This document shows, piece after piece, positions 52,348-60,980 of a stretch of DNA of 64,000 nt (positions are counted from its first letter, which is position 1; every line of letters begins with the position of its first letter). Source of the DNA: HGM12998 sp900756495 (lineage in GTDB: Bacteria > Bacillota > Clostridia > Oscillospirales > Oscillospiraceae); the NCBI GenBank assembly GCA_958477305.1, contig CAUEFI010000006.1, forward strand, positions 62,001-126,000, written 5' to 3'. Under the pieces are notes generated by a model. It had not been told where the DNA came from. It searched no databases and saw only the letters and a list, made by a program, of their open reading frames with translations. The translations under genes were made by a program, and so were the position numbers.

Positions 52348-53523
52348 CTATAAGGCAGTCTCTACCGGCACACGCAGGCTGTACGCCTCCTCCCGCAGTT
52401 CCGACAGGATCCGCGGCAGAGCTCCGGCGGCAACCGCGCTGTCGTCCATCAGGACCCGGGCCCGGCTGCGCTTAAGCGCGACCGTTTGAATCACTCCATA
52501 GGCAAGTGTGGATTGGCTCTCCCCCTCCAGAGGGACGCCGTCCACATTGGTTCTCCAGCAGGTCCACCCCGCTTCATTTAATGCGGTCAGCACGGCCTCG
52601 TCCTCCGTCTCTGCCAGAACCAGGTGGGTGCGCAGGCGGGCGGCCGCCTCCAGCAGCCGGGTTCCCTCTGCCAGCTCGGCCAGAGCTTCCTCGCCCGTAG
52701 CCGCATCTGTAATCAGCCCGATCGTGTGACCCATCCCTGTTAAACGCCGGATCCAAGCGGCATTTTCCGCCACCTCCTCCGGGCAGAACAGGAAAAGGCC
52801 CGAAGTCCCGGAGTGCTCCAGTGCGCTGGCAATCCCCTCCAGCCCCGTTCCCGTACCGCAACGGAAGGCAAAAAAGACCTGTACCCCGCGTTTATCGGCC
52901 GGATCGCCGGAATAAGTAGGAGCAGGACTGGTGCTGGGCGCTGCGGAAGTGCCGGAAGAGGGGCTCGAGGAAGTCAGGCTCTGGAGATACTCGTTGTAGC
53001 GTCTGCGCATTAAATCTGCCGCCGAGCTTACAAATTTATCCCCCTTGTTATACTCCTGCCCGTTGGTGATTCGGACCAGTGTCCCATATTGGGTCGGCGT
53101 CAGGGTATACGTCAGCCCAAAATAGTTGCATACCGCACTGGCAGGGATGTAAACCCGGCTGTTGCGGATGATGGCCCGCATGTTCTGTGGCGTCTCGTCC
53201 CGATCCACACAGGTATTGGCATTCAGGTCAAACTTGAGCAGACCGTTGAGACTGTACACCGTCACTGTGTATTGGGTGCTGGTCCGGGACTGGCTGGCAT
53301 ATACCCCCAAATCTACCTCGGTTACATTTTTATCAAATACTGTAAAGGGCACATAGATAATCCCGCCCACCTCAATCGGAGTAATGGCGGCCGAGGGAGG
53401 CGGCAGCGCGTCGTTGACTGAAAGCTGGTAAAAGGTTGGGATCTGCTGGGACGCCCCCGCCCAAGCGCACAGCCCTCCTGTCAGCAGTAAAGCGGCGCAC
53501 ACCGCCGCGAGAATCCGTCTCAT
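52348..53523 (-). CDS. Secreted protein with a copper-amine-oxidase-like N-domain and a degenerate NodB-like domain
   Basis: A signal peptide (LAAVCAALLLTGGLCAWAGA, cleavage near residue 24) is followed by a beta-rich stalk resembling the copper amine oxidase N-terminal domain (IEVGGIIYVPFTVFDKN, NSRVYIPASAVCNYFGL) and a Ser/Pro linker. The C-terminal half (GVQVFFAFRCGTGTGLEGI, GMGHTIGLITDAATG) has polysaccharide-deacetylase topology, but the metal-binding Asp-Asp and HxxxH signatures are absent. It is therefore likely a binding or inactive homologue. The start is the ATG at 53523; the frame extends 61 codons upstream only because it runs through an inverted-repeat element. The product is 391 residues. 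Confidence 0.8.
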   Translation of the reverse strand: MRRILAAVCAALLLTGGLCAWAGASQQIPTFYQLSVNDALPPPSAAITPIEVGGIIYVPFTVFDKNVTEVDLGVYASQSRTSTQYTVTVYSLNGLLKFDLNANTCVDRDETPQNMRAIIRNSRVYIPASAVCNYFGLTYTLTPTQYGTLVRITNGQEYNKGDKFVSSAADLMRRRYNEYLQSLTSSSPSSGTSAAPSTSPAPTYSGDPADKRGVQVFFAFRCGTGTGLEGIASALEHSGTSGLFLFCPEEVAENAAWIRRLTGMGHTIGLITDAATGEEALAELAEGTRLLEAAARLRTHLVLAETEDEAVLTALNEAGWTCWRTNVDGVPLEGESQSTLAYGVIQTVALKRSRARVLMDDSAVAAGALPRILSELREEAYSLRVPVETAL

Positions 53524-53549
53524 CGCCTCAGCCCCCTCTCCAGCTACTA

Positions 53550-53710
53550 GACCTTGTTTGAAAAATGTCAGAACGCCCAAACGGTGGATCTTTTTCCACC
53601 ATACTGCGTTAAAAATTCTTGAAATACACAACGTATTCCTGCGAATTTTTGCCTTGTCCGGCGGAAAAATCTCTCGCCGTTGGCCATTCCGCCAATCTTC
53701 AAACAAGGCC
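53550..53710. mobile_element. Small MITE-like inverted-repeat element
   Basis: Perfect 11-bp terminal inverted repeats CCTTGTTTGAA (53552-53562) and its complement (53698-53708) bound about 157 bp with further internal hairpins (for example GGTGGATCTTTTTCCACC). No transposase is encoded and no clear target duplication is visible. It sits directly upstream of the NodB-like gene. The minus strand is open through it. Confidence 0.6.
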
Positions 53711-53780
53711 TAAACCCTGAAGCACGCTTATGTTATCTGTATCATAACACATTCCTTTCCGCCGGTAAAGTGGCAAACCC

Positions 53781-53809
53781 TTGCGCCTCCGGGCCCGTCA
53801 TAGTATAAT
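53781..53809 (+). promoter_or_regulatory. Promoter of the malic enzyme gene
   Basis: TTGCGC (53781-53786), 17 bases and TATAAT (53804-53809), 73 bases before the ATG. Confidence 0.7.
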
Positions 53810-53881
53810 GAGACCGCCGGCAGGACACACACTGAACCGCCGGCAGCTCCAATACTCCAATGAGAGAAAAGAGGATTATAT

Positions 53882-55051
53882 ATGGATTATGCTGCGGAAT
53901 CGTTAAAGCTTCACTATCAGTGGCGCGGCAAACTGGAAACTGTCCCCAAAATGAAGGTGGACAGCAAAGATGCCCTCTCCCTGGCGTATACCCCCGGGGT
54001 GGCCCAACCCTGTCTGGAGATCCAGCGGGATCCGGCCAAGAGCTATGAGCTCACCGGCCGCTGGAACACAGTGGCGGTGGTCACCGACGGCTCCGCGGTG
54101 CTGGGTCTGGGAGATATCGGTCCCGAGGCCGGGATGCCCGTCATGGAGGGCAAGTGTGTCCTTTTCAAGGCTTTCGGTGGCGTGGATGCCGTCCCGCTGT
54201 GTATCCGCAGCAAGGACGTGGACGAAATTGTAGACACGGTAGCGCTCCTCGCCGGCTCCTTCGGCGGGATCAATCTGGAGGATATTGCCGCCCCACGGTG
54301 CTTTGCCATTGAACGCAAGCTCAAGGAGCGCTGCGATATTCCCATCTTCCACGACGACCAGCATGGTACAGCTATCATTGTAGCTGCTGCCCTCACCAAC
54401 GCCCTCAAGTTGGTAGGCAAAAACATCGAGGATGTGACCGCTGTATTCTCCGGCGCTGGTGCGGCGGGCACCGCCATTTTCCGCCTTTTAAAGGTCATGG
54501 GCCTGAAGGATGCCATCATCTGCGACCGCAGGGGCGCCATTTGCCGGGATCGCACCGATCTGAACGCCGAAAAGGCCGACCTGGCCGCCGTTTCCAACGC
54601 CTCCAATCAGAGCGGGACTCTGGCCGATGTAATGCGCGGGGCCGACGTCTTTATCGGGGTGTCCTCTCCCGGTATTGTCACCGCTGATATGGTGCGCTCC
54701 ATGGCCAGAGATCCCATTCTCTTTCCCATGGCGAACCCGGTGCCCGAGATCATGCCCGACCTGGCCCGGCAGGCTGGCGCCGCTGTGGTAGGCACCGGCC
54801 GCAGCGACTTCCCCAATCAGATCAACAACGTGCTGGCCTTTCCAGGCGTTTTCCGCGGCGCCTTTGACGTACGCGCCAGCGATATCAACGACGCCATAAA
54901 GCTGGCCGCCGCCGAGGCGCTGGCCGGACTGGTGGGCGATGACCTGTCCGCCGATTATATCGTCCCCGCCGCTTTTGACCCAAGGGTATGCCCTGCCGTA
55001 GCCGCAGCAGTGGCCCAAGCCGCCCGGGCGTCCGGCGTGGCGCGGATTTAA
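53882..55051 (+). CDS. NAD(P)-dependent malic enzyme
   Basis: The enzyme decarboxylates malate to pyruvate. The 389-residue bacterial short form shows SLAYTPGVAQPCLEI, VTDGSAVLGLGDIGPEAGMP, the metal site IPIFHDDQHGTAIIV and the dinucleotide fold SGAGAAGTAIFRLL (about 188-201), with FPMANPVPEI near the C-terminus. Coenzyme choice between NAD and NADP is not clear; the post-fold residue CDRRGAI region does not decide it. AAAAGAGG precedes the ATG. With the DASS transporters it could form part of C4-acid metabolism, though they are 30 kb apart. Confidence 0.94.
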   Translation: MDYAAESLKLHYQWRGKLETVPKMKVDSKDALSLAYTPGVAQPCLEIQRDPAKSYELTGRWNTVAVVTDGSAVLGLGDIGPEAGMPVMEGKCVLFKAFGGVDAVPLCIRSKDVDEIVDTVALLAGSFGGINLEDIAAPRCFAIERKLKERCDIPIFHDDQHGTAIIVAAALTNALKLVGKNIEDVTAVFSGAGAAGTAIFRLLKVMGLKDAIICDRRGAICRDRTDLNAEKADLAAVSNASNQSGTLADVMRGADVFIGVSSPGIVTADMVRSMARDPILFPMANPVPEIMPDLARQAGAAVVGTGRSDFPNQINNVLAFPGVFRGAFDVRASDINDAIKLAAAEALAGLVGDDLSADYIVPAAFDPRVCPAVAAAVAQAARASGVARI

Positions 55052-55126
55052 TCCATTTTTAATATGTCCTAAAAGCCTTTTTTCTCCCTGAGGGCTATAC
55101 TGAAGGCAACAATACCGGTAAAGGGT

Positions 55127-55741
55127 GTGACGGCCGTGGCGGTAACACTGGAGCAGGTGGAGCGCCTGCGGGAGAGGGCAGACATTTCCTATGAGGAGGC
55201 CAAGACCCTGTTGGAGCAGTGCGGCGGGGATCTGCTGGAGGCGTTGATCCTTTTGGAGCGCAGGGGCAGTGCCACCCCCACCGGGCAAGGCGGATTTTAC
55301 TCCACCCGGCCCGGCAGTGTGGAACAGAGGACAGCCGCTCTGATCCTTACTGATGCGTCCCAGAGCAAACAGAGGGACCATCGGGAGACGTCAGGCTTTG
55401 GAGGCCAGCTCAGAGAGCTGCTTCTGGCCTTTCTGAATCTGCTGCGCCACAGCCTTGCCAACCAATTTGAGGTCTGGCGGGGCGGAGAGCAGCTTACCTC
55501 TATCCCCATCCTGATTCTGATCATTCTGCTTATTGTTGCTTTCTGGATCGTGGTTCCTCTGCTCATCGTAGCTCTTTTCTTTGGATGCCAGTACCGCTTT
55601 TCCGGCCCTGATATGAACAGAGAGAAAGCCAACGAAGTCATGGATAAAGTCTCCCATTCTGTAGGCCGCATGGTCGATCAGGTAAAAGTGGGGGTCCGCA
55701 GGTGCGCCGCCAGGGAAAAGGAGAAGCACAAAAAATCATAA
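55127..55741 (+). CDS. DUF4342-type protein with UBA-like N-domain and a membrane segment
   Basis: The N-terminal 45 residues (LERLRERADISYEEAKTLLE then GGDLLEALILLERRG) form a UBA/TS-N-like helical domain as in DUF4342 proteins. A linker is followed by a hydrophobic stretch (about 125-155, IPILILIILLIVAFWIVVPL) and a basic cytoplasmic-type tail. The start is a GTG, either 55127 or 55136; the latter has a better spaced AAAGGG. It lies 12 bases ahead of the response regulator gene and probably belongs to that operon. Function unknown; a membrane stress-sensing role is an inference only. Confidence 0.75.
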   Translation: MTAVAVTLEQVERLRERADISYEEAKTLLEQCGGDLLEALILLERRGSATPTGQGGFYSTRPGSVEQRTAALILTDASQSKQRDHRETSGFGGQLRELLLAFLNLLRHSLANQFEVWRGGEQLTSIPILILIILLIVAFWIVVPLLIVALFFGCQYRFSGPDMNREKANEVMDKVSHSVGRMVDQVKVGVRRCAAREKEKHKKS

Positions 55742-55753
55742 GGGGGCGGCCCT

Positions 55754-56440
55754 ATGCCCGAAAAGATACTTCTGGTAGAAGATGAAGAAAAGCTCGCCCG
55801 AATGGTGGAACTGGAGCTCCAGTATGAAGGCTATGGTGTGGAAAAAGCCTTTGACGGCCGTTCCGGGCTGGAGAGAGCTCTGACAGGCGGCTTCGATCTG
55901 GTGCTCTTGGACATCATGCTCCCCGCTCTCTCCGGTATGGAGGTTCTGCGCCGGCTGCGAAGGGAAAGTCAGATCCCTGTTATTATGCTCACTGCCCGGG
56001 ATACCGTCGTCGACAAAGTCTCCGGCCTTGACATGGGAGCAGATGACTATATCACCAAGCCCTTTGCCATCGAGGAGCTGTTGGCCCGTATCCGCGCCGC
56101 CCTGCGCAAGCGCCCTGCCAGGACAGGCGCCCGGCAGGAGGGGCTTCTCACAGCCGGCCCCCTGGTGATGGATCCCGATCGGCACGAGGTCACCGTCCGA
56201 GGCGATACAGTGGAGCTCACCCGCCGGGAGTTCGACCTGCTCCGCTATCTCTTGGAAAACAAAGAGAAGGTTATCTCCCGGGAGTCTCTGCTGGACCATG
56301 TGTGGGGCTTTGACTTTGTGGGGGAGACCAATGCGGTAGATGTGTATATCCGCTTCCTCCGCTCCAAAATTGACGAGCATTTTGACATCAAGCTCATCCA
56401 TACCGTCCGCGGCGTCGGGTATGTCATCCGGGAGGACTGA
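55754..56440 (+). CDS. OmpR/PhoB family response regulator
   Basis: The 228-residue protein has a receiver domain with acidic pocket VEDEEK (10-12), phospho-acceptor Asp53 in LVLLDIMLP, Thr in MLTARD and Lys in TKPFAIEELLARI, and a C-terminal winged helix (ELTRREFDLLRYLLENKEKV, VDVYIRFLRSKID, IHTVRGVGYVI). It is the partner of the histidine kinase at 57.1 kb; a flavodoxin-like gene and a very small ORF are inserted between them. Confidence 0.95.
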   Translation: MPEKILLVEDEEKLARMVELELQYEGYGVEKAFDGRSGLERALTGGFDLVLLDIMLPALSGMEVLRRLRRESQIPVIMLTARDTVVDKVSGLDMGADDYITKPFAIEELLARIRAALRKRPARTGARQEGLLTAGPLVMDPDRHEVTVRGDTVELTRREFDLLRYLLENKEKVISRESLLDHVWGFDFVGETNAVDVYIRFLRSKIDEHFDIKLIHTVRGVGYVIRED

Positions 56441-56444
56441 GCTC

Positions 56445-56939
56445 ATGAAAGTCTCTGCCATCATTTATACCAGCAATACCGGCTTTACCCGGCGTTATGC
56501 CCAAATGCTGGGAGAAGCGCTTCATCTCCCCCTTTACCGGCTGGAGGAGGCCGGGAGAAAGGTGTCCAAAGGCGCTCCCGTCCTTTATCTGGGCTGGCTG
56601 TGTGCCGGTGGACTGAAAGGATTTAAAAAAGCCCGGCGCCGCTGGTGCGTCCGGGCGGTCTGCGCTGTGGGCATGACCCCGAAAGACCAGTTTGACTCCG
56701 CCAAACTGGCGATCAAGCTGGGTCTGGACGAGACCCTGCTTTTCTATCTACGGGGTGGATATGCCCCGGCACAGCTCACAGGTTTTTACAAGCTGGTCAT
56801 GGCCCCCTTGTCCAGGGCTGTCGCCAGGGCCCCCGCTGCGACCGATGCCGAGCGCGCCATGCGGGACGCCTTTGCTCACGGGGGAGACTGGGTCTCCATG
56901 GGCTCTCTTCAGCCCGTTGTGGATTGGCTGGCGCAATAA
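56445..56939 (+). CDS. Flavodoxin-domain protein
   Basis: The 164-residue protein starts KVSAIIYTSNTGFTRRYAQM, the FMN phosphate loop of flavodoxins (TxNTGxT), and continues with APVLYLGWLCAGGLKG and AVGMTPKDQFDSAKLA. It lacks membrane segments and Fe-S motifs. The family includes protoporphyrinogen-oxidase-like and unknown members. It begins 4 bases after the response regulator with GGAGGAC as ribosome site and lies inside a two-component operon, so a redox link to the signalling is possible. Confidence 0.82.
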   Translation: MKVSAIIYTSNTGFTRRYAQMLGEALHLPLYRLEEAGRKVSKGAPVLYLGWLCAGGLKGFKKARRRWCVRAVCAVGMTPKDQFDSAKLAIKLGLDETLLFYLRGGYAPAQLTGFYKLVMAPLSRAVARAPAATDAERAMRDAFAHGGDWVSMGSLQPVVDWLAQ

Positions 56940-56970
56940 AAGCCGCATCTCTGAAACGGAGGGCAGGCGT

Positions 56971-57051
56971 ATGTATCCCTGCGCAGAATGCCTTACCGCT
57001 GAGGCAGACCGTTTTCACCAGGCAGGGCAGTCCGCAGTTGAACCGAGGTGA
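56971..57051 (+). CDS. Possible 26-residue protein with CxxC
   Basis: ATG at 56971 is preceded by GGAGGGCAGGCGT, a strong and well-spaced site, and the frame runs to TGA at 57051, four bases before the histidine kinase ATG. The peptide starts MYPCAECLTAEAD, with a CxxC at residues 4-7. It could be a real small protein or a translational-coupling leader for the kinase, whose own ribosome site lies in the final codons. Confidence 0.45.
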   Translation: MYPCAECLTAEADRFHQAGQSAVEPR

Positions 57052-57055
57052 CACC

Positions 57056-58540
57056 ATGTCTCAAAAGCCAAACCGTCCGCCGGGCCGGATCAAGTCGTCT
57101 ATTGTCCTGCGGCTGAACACCCGGCTCTTTTTTCGCCTTCTGGGTATCTACTTCTGCATGGATCTCCTCCTCTCGTTTCTCTTCCTCGGCGGCGTCTTTA
57201 TCTGGTCGGAACACCGGTGCGAGGAGATCACATCGCTGGTCTCAGAGCGGGGCGTTCCCTCGGCGGAGGCCACTGCGTGGATGAATGCAGGAGAATATGT
57301 TGTCACCTCCGGCGGAGCGGGCGATGACCCGGGGTGGGCCCTTCCGGCGTGGTTTCCCTCCCCGGCCGCCACTGCCGAGGGGCTCCGCTGGTTCCATCCC
57401 GGCGACATGGATCTCTTTTTCTTGGTCACCTTTCGCTCAGGAGGCAATACAGAATTCATTTTGGAAATGCCCAATGGCGGGACTCCCTATACTGTCCGTC
57501 TGGACCTTTCGGCCCCAGTGACCTTCCTTGTATATGCCTCCCGTATTCTATTGATCTGTCAGCTGTTAAGCCTCATTTCCAATCTCTTTAAAAATGCAGG
57601 CACCATTAAAAAGGTCCTGCGGCCCATTCAGGATCTGGCGGCAGCGGCGGCCAAGCTCAATACGGTCTCTGGAATGTCTCCAGAAGAACTCCAGACCTTG
57701 GCAGGCAAGCTGGATCAAATTAACGCCACTCACCTGGATACCCGTATTTCGGTACCCGGTACTCAGAAAGAGCTGCAGACGCTGGCCCAGGCCATCAACG
57801 CCATGCTGGACCGAATTAATGAGGCCTATCGCTCTCAAATGCGCTTTGTCTCTGACGCCAGTCATGAGCTGCGTACCCCTATTGCGGTCATACAGGGCTA
57901 TGCCAACCTTCTCAACCGCTGGGGCAAGGATGACCCGGCCACCCGTCAGGAGGCCATTGACGCTATCAAGGGCGAGGCGGATGCCATGAAAGAACTGGTG
58001 GAACAGCTTCTCTTCCTGGCCCGGGGGGATAATGACTCCATGCATATTGAGATGGAGCCGTTTGACCTTACGGAGGTGGCTGCTGAGGTGCTGCGGGAAA
58101 CGGAGATGATCGACCAGACGCACACCTTCTCTGCCCGTTGGGATACAGCAGTACCGGTCTGCGCCGATGTAGGCTTGATGAAGCAGGCGCTTCGCATTCT
58201 TGTCGACAATGCCATCAAGTACAGCCAATCGGGAGGCAAAATCTCCCTGATCGCCTCTGCCGCAGGCGGAAATGCCCGCCTATCAGTTCAAGATGAGGGA
58301 CAGGGAATCCGAGCTGAGGATCTTCCCCATATCTTTGATCGCTTTTACCGGACCGATGAGAGCCGAACCCGCCAAACCGGGGGCACTGGGCTTGGCCTTG
58401 CCATTGCCAAATGGATTGTGGACCGCCATGGAGGTTGGTTCGAGGTCTCCTCTTGGGAAAACGTAGGCACCCGCATGACCATCGTCTTGCCTCTGGCAGA
58501 AACGGGGAGCAATTCAGGCAGCGAAAAACAGACCGCATAG
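57056..58540 (+). CDS. Sensor histidine kinase
   Basis: The 494-residue protein has two membrane helices (about 22-50 and 155-185) around an extracytoplasmic sensor region, a HAMP-like linker, the dimerisation domain with His270 in SDASHELRTPIAV, and the HATPase domain (N box LVDNAIKYSQSGG, G boxes DEGQGIRAEDLPHIFDRFYR and GGTGLGLAIAKWIVDRH). It partners the OmpR-type regulator upstream. I choose the ATG at 57056 with GAGGTGACACC; 44 codons upstream in frame overlap the small CxxC ORF and are rejected. The stimulus is unknown. Confidence 0.93.
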   Translation: MSQKPNRPPGRIKSSIVLRLNTRLFFRLLGIYFCMDLLLSFLFLGGVFIWSEHRCEEITSLVSERGVPSAEATAWMNAGEYVVTSGGAGDDPGWALPAWFPSPAATAEGLRWFHPGDMDLFFLVTFRSGGNTEFILEMPNGGTPYTVRLDLSAPVTFLVYASRILLICQLLSLISNLFKNAGTIKKVLRPIQDLAAAAAKLNTVSGMSPEELQTLAGKLDQINATHLDTRISVPGTQKELQTLAQAINAMLDRINEAYRSQMRFVSDASHELRTPIAVIQGYANLLNRWGKDDPATRQEAIDAIKGEADAMKELVEQLLFLARGDNDSMHIEMEPFDLTEVAAEVLRETEMIDQTHTFSARWDTAVPVCADVGLMKQALRILVDNAIKYSQSGGKISLIASAAGGNARLSVQDEGQGIRAEDLPHIFDRFYRTDESRTRQTGGTGLGLAIAKWIVDRHGGWFEVSSWENVGTRMTIVLPLAETGSNSGSEKQTA

Positions 58541-58547
58541 CCGGCAA

Positions 58548-58580
58548 TGGGCAGTCCCACCTGGGACCGCCCATTTTTCT
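58548..58580 (+). terminator. Terminator of the two-component operon
   Basis: GGGC-A-GTCCCA pairs with TGGGAC-C-GCCC around a 2-base loop, followed by ATTTTTCTT. Confidence 0.88.
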
Positions 58581-58677
58581 TCCTTATTTTTGGGGAACCT
58601 TTTTCTCCTGTTGCCGTCAAAGAAGCCGTAGCCAAAATCAGTAAGTAACCCAACAAGGCGCCGAAAGGAGTATCCAT

Positions 58678-59406
58678 ATGAAAAAATTTCGTTTTTACGC
58701 CCTCGTTCTTACCGGAGCACTGTCCCTAACCATGCTTACAGCATGTACGAGCAACGGCGGCGAGTCTTCCCCCGCTCCGGAAACCGCTCCTCCTGTCTCC
58801 ACCGCTCCTGTCGAAACTCCGGAGCCCGGCGGAGATGGTGAAACTCCTGTTCCCAGCGAGAAACCTGCACCCACCCCCTCCGAGGAGAGCACGGTGCCTG
58901 AGGAAACATGGCCCGCCGCCCCCACCCCGGAAATCCCCCAGAGTTCTCCTTCCGCAGGGCCTCAGCCTACGCCTAATCCCGAGCCTACACCCAGCCCCGA
59001 GGAGAGCGAACCTGCCGTAGGCGACCCAACCATGCTTCAAGCGATATGGAACGATATCTCCGCTCTGGACATTCCCTCCCTTTCCGACGTGGATGCCGAC
59101 ACACTATCCGCCCTCTACGGTATTGACAGCGCCGACCTGGAGGAGTACCTCTGTAAAATTCCCCTGATGAACGTCCAGGCCACCGAGTTCTTTATTGCCA
59201 GAGTAAAGGACGGGAAGATGTCCTCTGTGCAGGAGGCCGTGGAAAACCGCCAGGCCGATTTGGAAGCCCAGTGGTCCTCTTACCTCCCCGCCCAACTGGA
59301 ATTGGTACAGAATTATCAGCTGGTCATCAACGGCAATTATATTCTCTTCGCCGTCAGTGAATATGCAGAAGAGGCGGTCGAGATTTTTAACAGCTATACA
59401 AACTGA
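58678..59406 (+). CDS. DUF4358-type lipoprotein of the MBOAT/DHHW cluster
   Basis: A lipoprotein signal with lipobox MLTAC (Cys23) is followed by a long Pro/Glu/Ser/Thr tether (about 26-118) and a compact domain (about 120-242) with YGIDSADLEEYLCKIPLMN and EFFIARVKDG, which I match to DUF4358. Such lipoproteins commonly precede MBOAT and DHHW genes, as here. The tether should let the domain reach the outside of the membrane. AAAGGAGT precedes the ATG. The function is unknown. Confidence 0.8.
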   Translation: MKKFRFYALVLTGALSLTMLTACTSNGGESSPAPETAPPVSTAPVETPEPGGDGETPVPSEKPAPTPSEESTVPEETWPAAPTPEIPQSSPSAGPQPTPNPEPTPSPEESEPAVGDPTMLQAIWNDISALDIPSLSDVDADTLSALYGIDSADLEEYLCKIPLMNVQATEFFIARVKDGKMSSVQEAVENRQADLEAQWSSYLPAQLELVQNYQLVINGNYILFAVSEYAEEAVEIFNSYTN

Positions 59407-59498
59407 TCGGAATCGGATATAATACTTTCGCAGAGCGCCCGGCGGGGCCTTCTCGCCGGGCGCCGCTCTGACTGCTGCATAGGATAGAGGGTGAATGT

Positions 59499-60905
59499 TT
59501 GGTCTTCTCCAGTCTGTATTTTCTCTTTCTGTATCTGCCCATCGTTCTCGCCGCCTACTATATTACCCCCCTGAAGTGGCGCAATCTGGTTCTCCTCATA
59601 TTAAACCTGATCTTCTATGGATGGGGTGAACCGGTATATATTCTTATCATGTTTGTCTCTATCGCCATTGACTACACGCACGGCCTGCTGGTGGACAAGT
59701 ATAAAAAGCGGGGCAACGGCAAGGCTGCAAAACGCGCGGTGGCATCGTCCGTAGTCTTTAACCTGGCCCTTCTGTTTTTCTTCAAATACTGGGACTTTAT
59801 CGCCGGAAGCCTGGCCGCTGTTGGTCTTGGGTTTATGCCGGTATTGGGGCTGCGCCTTCCCATCGGCATCTCCTTCTATACCTTCCAGACCATGAGCTAT
59901 ACCATTGATGTCTACCGTGGAGACGCCAGATCCCAGCGAAGTATCGTCAGCTTTGGTACCTTTGTGACCCTCTTTCCTCAGCTCATCGCCGGCCCCATCA
60001 TCAAATACAAGGACCTGGACGACCAGATCGACCACAGAGATTACAAGGTGGAGCAATTTGCCTCGGGTGTGCAGGTCTTTGTAGTCGGACTGGCCAAGAA
60101 GGTGCTCCTGGCCAATAACCTGGGAATGCTGTGGGATGCTTACAAGGCCATGCCGGCCGAGCAGCTCACCACTGCAGGTGCATGGTTGGGCATCATCGCC
60201 TTTACGTTCCAGATCTACTTTGATTTTTCCGGTTATTCCGATATGGCTGTAGGGCTGGGGCGGATGCTGGGCTTTGAATTTATGCGTAACTTTGACTACC
60301 CGTATATCTCCCAGTCCGTCACCGAATTCTGGCGGCGGTGGCACATCTCTCTGGGATCCTGGTTCCGGGAGTATCTCTATATTCCTCTGGGGGGAAACCG
60401 GGTGTCCAAGCCCCGGCTCTTCCTGAACCTGTTGATCGTCTGGGCCGCCACCGGCATCTGGCATGGCGCCAGCTGGAATTTCCTGTTTTGGGGCCTCTAT
60501 TTCGCGGCCCTTCTCATCCTGGAAAAATGGTTCCTGGGCCGCGCCCTGAAAAAAGCGCCCCGCCCTGTCCGGCATCTCTATACCCTGCTGTTGGTTGTAA
60601 TCAGTTGGGCGATCTTTGCCGTCGAGGATTTCTCCCTGATGGGTCCCTACCTCTCCGCTATGTTCGGTTCCGCCCAGGGCGGCGGCTGGGATCCTGCTTT
60701 CGGCTATTACCTCCGCTCCTACCTGCCCATGCTTGTCGTCGCCTCAGTGGCTTCCACTCCACTGGGCGCTATGCTGTGGCGGCGCCTTCCGGAACGGATG
60801 CCCAAACTGGCGCTTCTCACCGTCCTGCTGCTGGGCGGGCTGCTTCTCTCCACCGCCTACCTGGTGGACGCCACCTACAATCCCTTTCTCTACTTCCGAT
60901 TCTGA
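59499..60905 (+). CDS. MBOAT family O-acyltransferase (AlgI/DltB/PatA-like)
   Basis: This integral membrane protein moves acyl groups across the membrane to surface polymers. The 468-residue product has about ten membrane helices and the family signatures SVTEFWRRWHISLGSWFREY, then LYIPLGGNR, and TGIWHGASWNFLFWGLY, with the catalytic His in WHGASW. The start is a TTG at 59499 (VFSSLYFLFLYLP) with AGAGGG seven bases upstream. It is followed by a DHHW protein, the extracytoplasmic partner in AlgI/AlgJ-type pairs. Acetylation of a surface glycan or teichoic acid is the likely outcome. Confidence 0.93.
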   Translation: MVFSSLYFLFLYLPIVLAAYYITPLKWRNLVLLILNLIFYGWGEPVYILIMFVSIAIDYTHGLLVDKYKKRGNGKAAKRAVASSVVFNLALLFFFKYWDFIAGSLAAVGLGFMPVLGLRLPIGISFYTFQTMSYTIDVYRGDARSQRSIVSFGTFVTLFPQLIAGPIIKYKDLDDQIDHRDYKVEQFASGVQVFVVGLAKKVLLANNLGMLWDAYKAMPAEQLTTAGAWLGIIAFTFQIYFDFSGYSDMAVGLGRMLGFEFMRNFDYPYISQSVTEFWRRWHISLGSWFREYLYIPLGGNRVSKPRLFLNLLIVWAATGIWHGASWNFLFWGLYFAALLILEKWFLGRALKKAPRPVRHLYTLLLVVISWAIFAVEDFSLMGPYLSAMFGSAQGGGWDPAFGYYLRSYLPMLVVASVASTPLGAMLWRRLPERMPKLALLTVLLLGGLLLSTAYLVDATYNPFLYFRF

Positions 60906-60980
60906 CGCCGGGGCGGCAATCTCTCGTTTGTTGTATTCCGCCTGGCCTTGATGCACTTCCCCTTTACAGGAGGTATTTCA

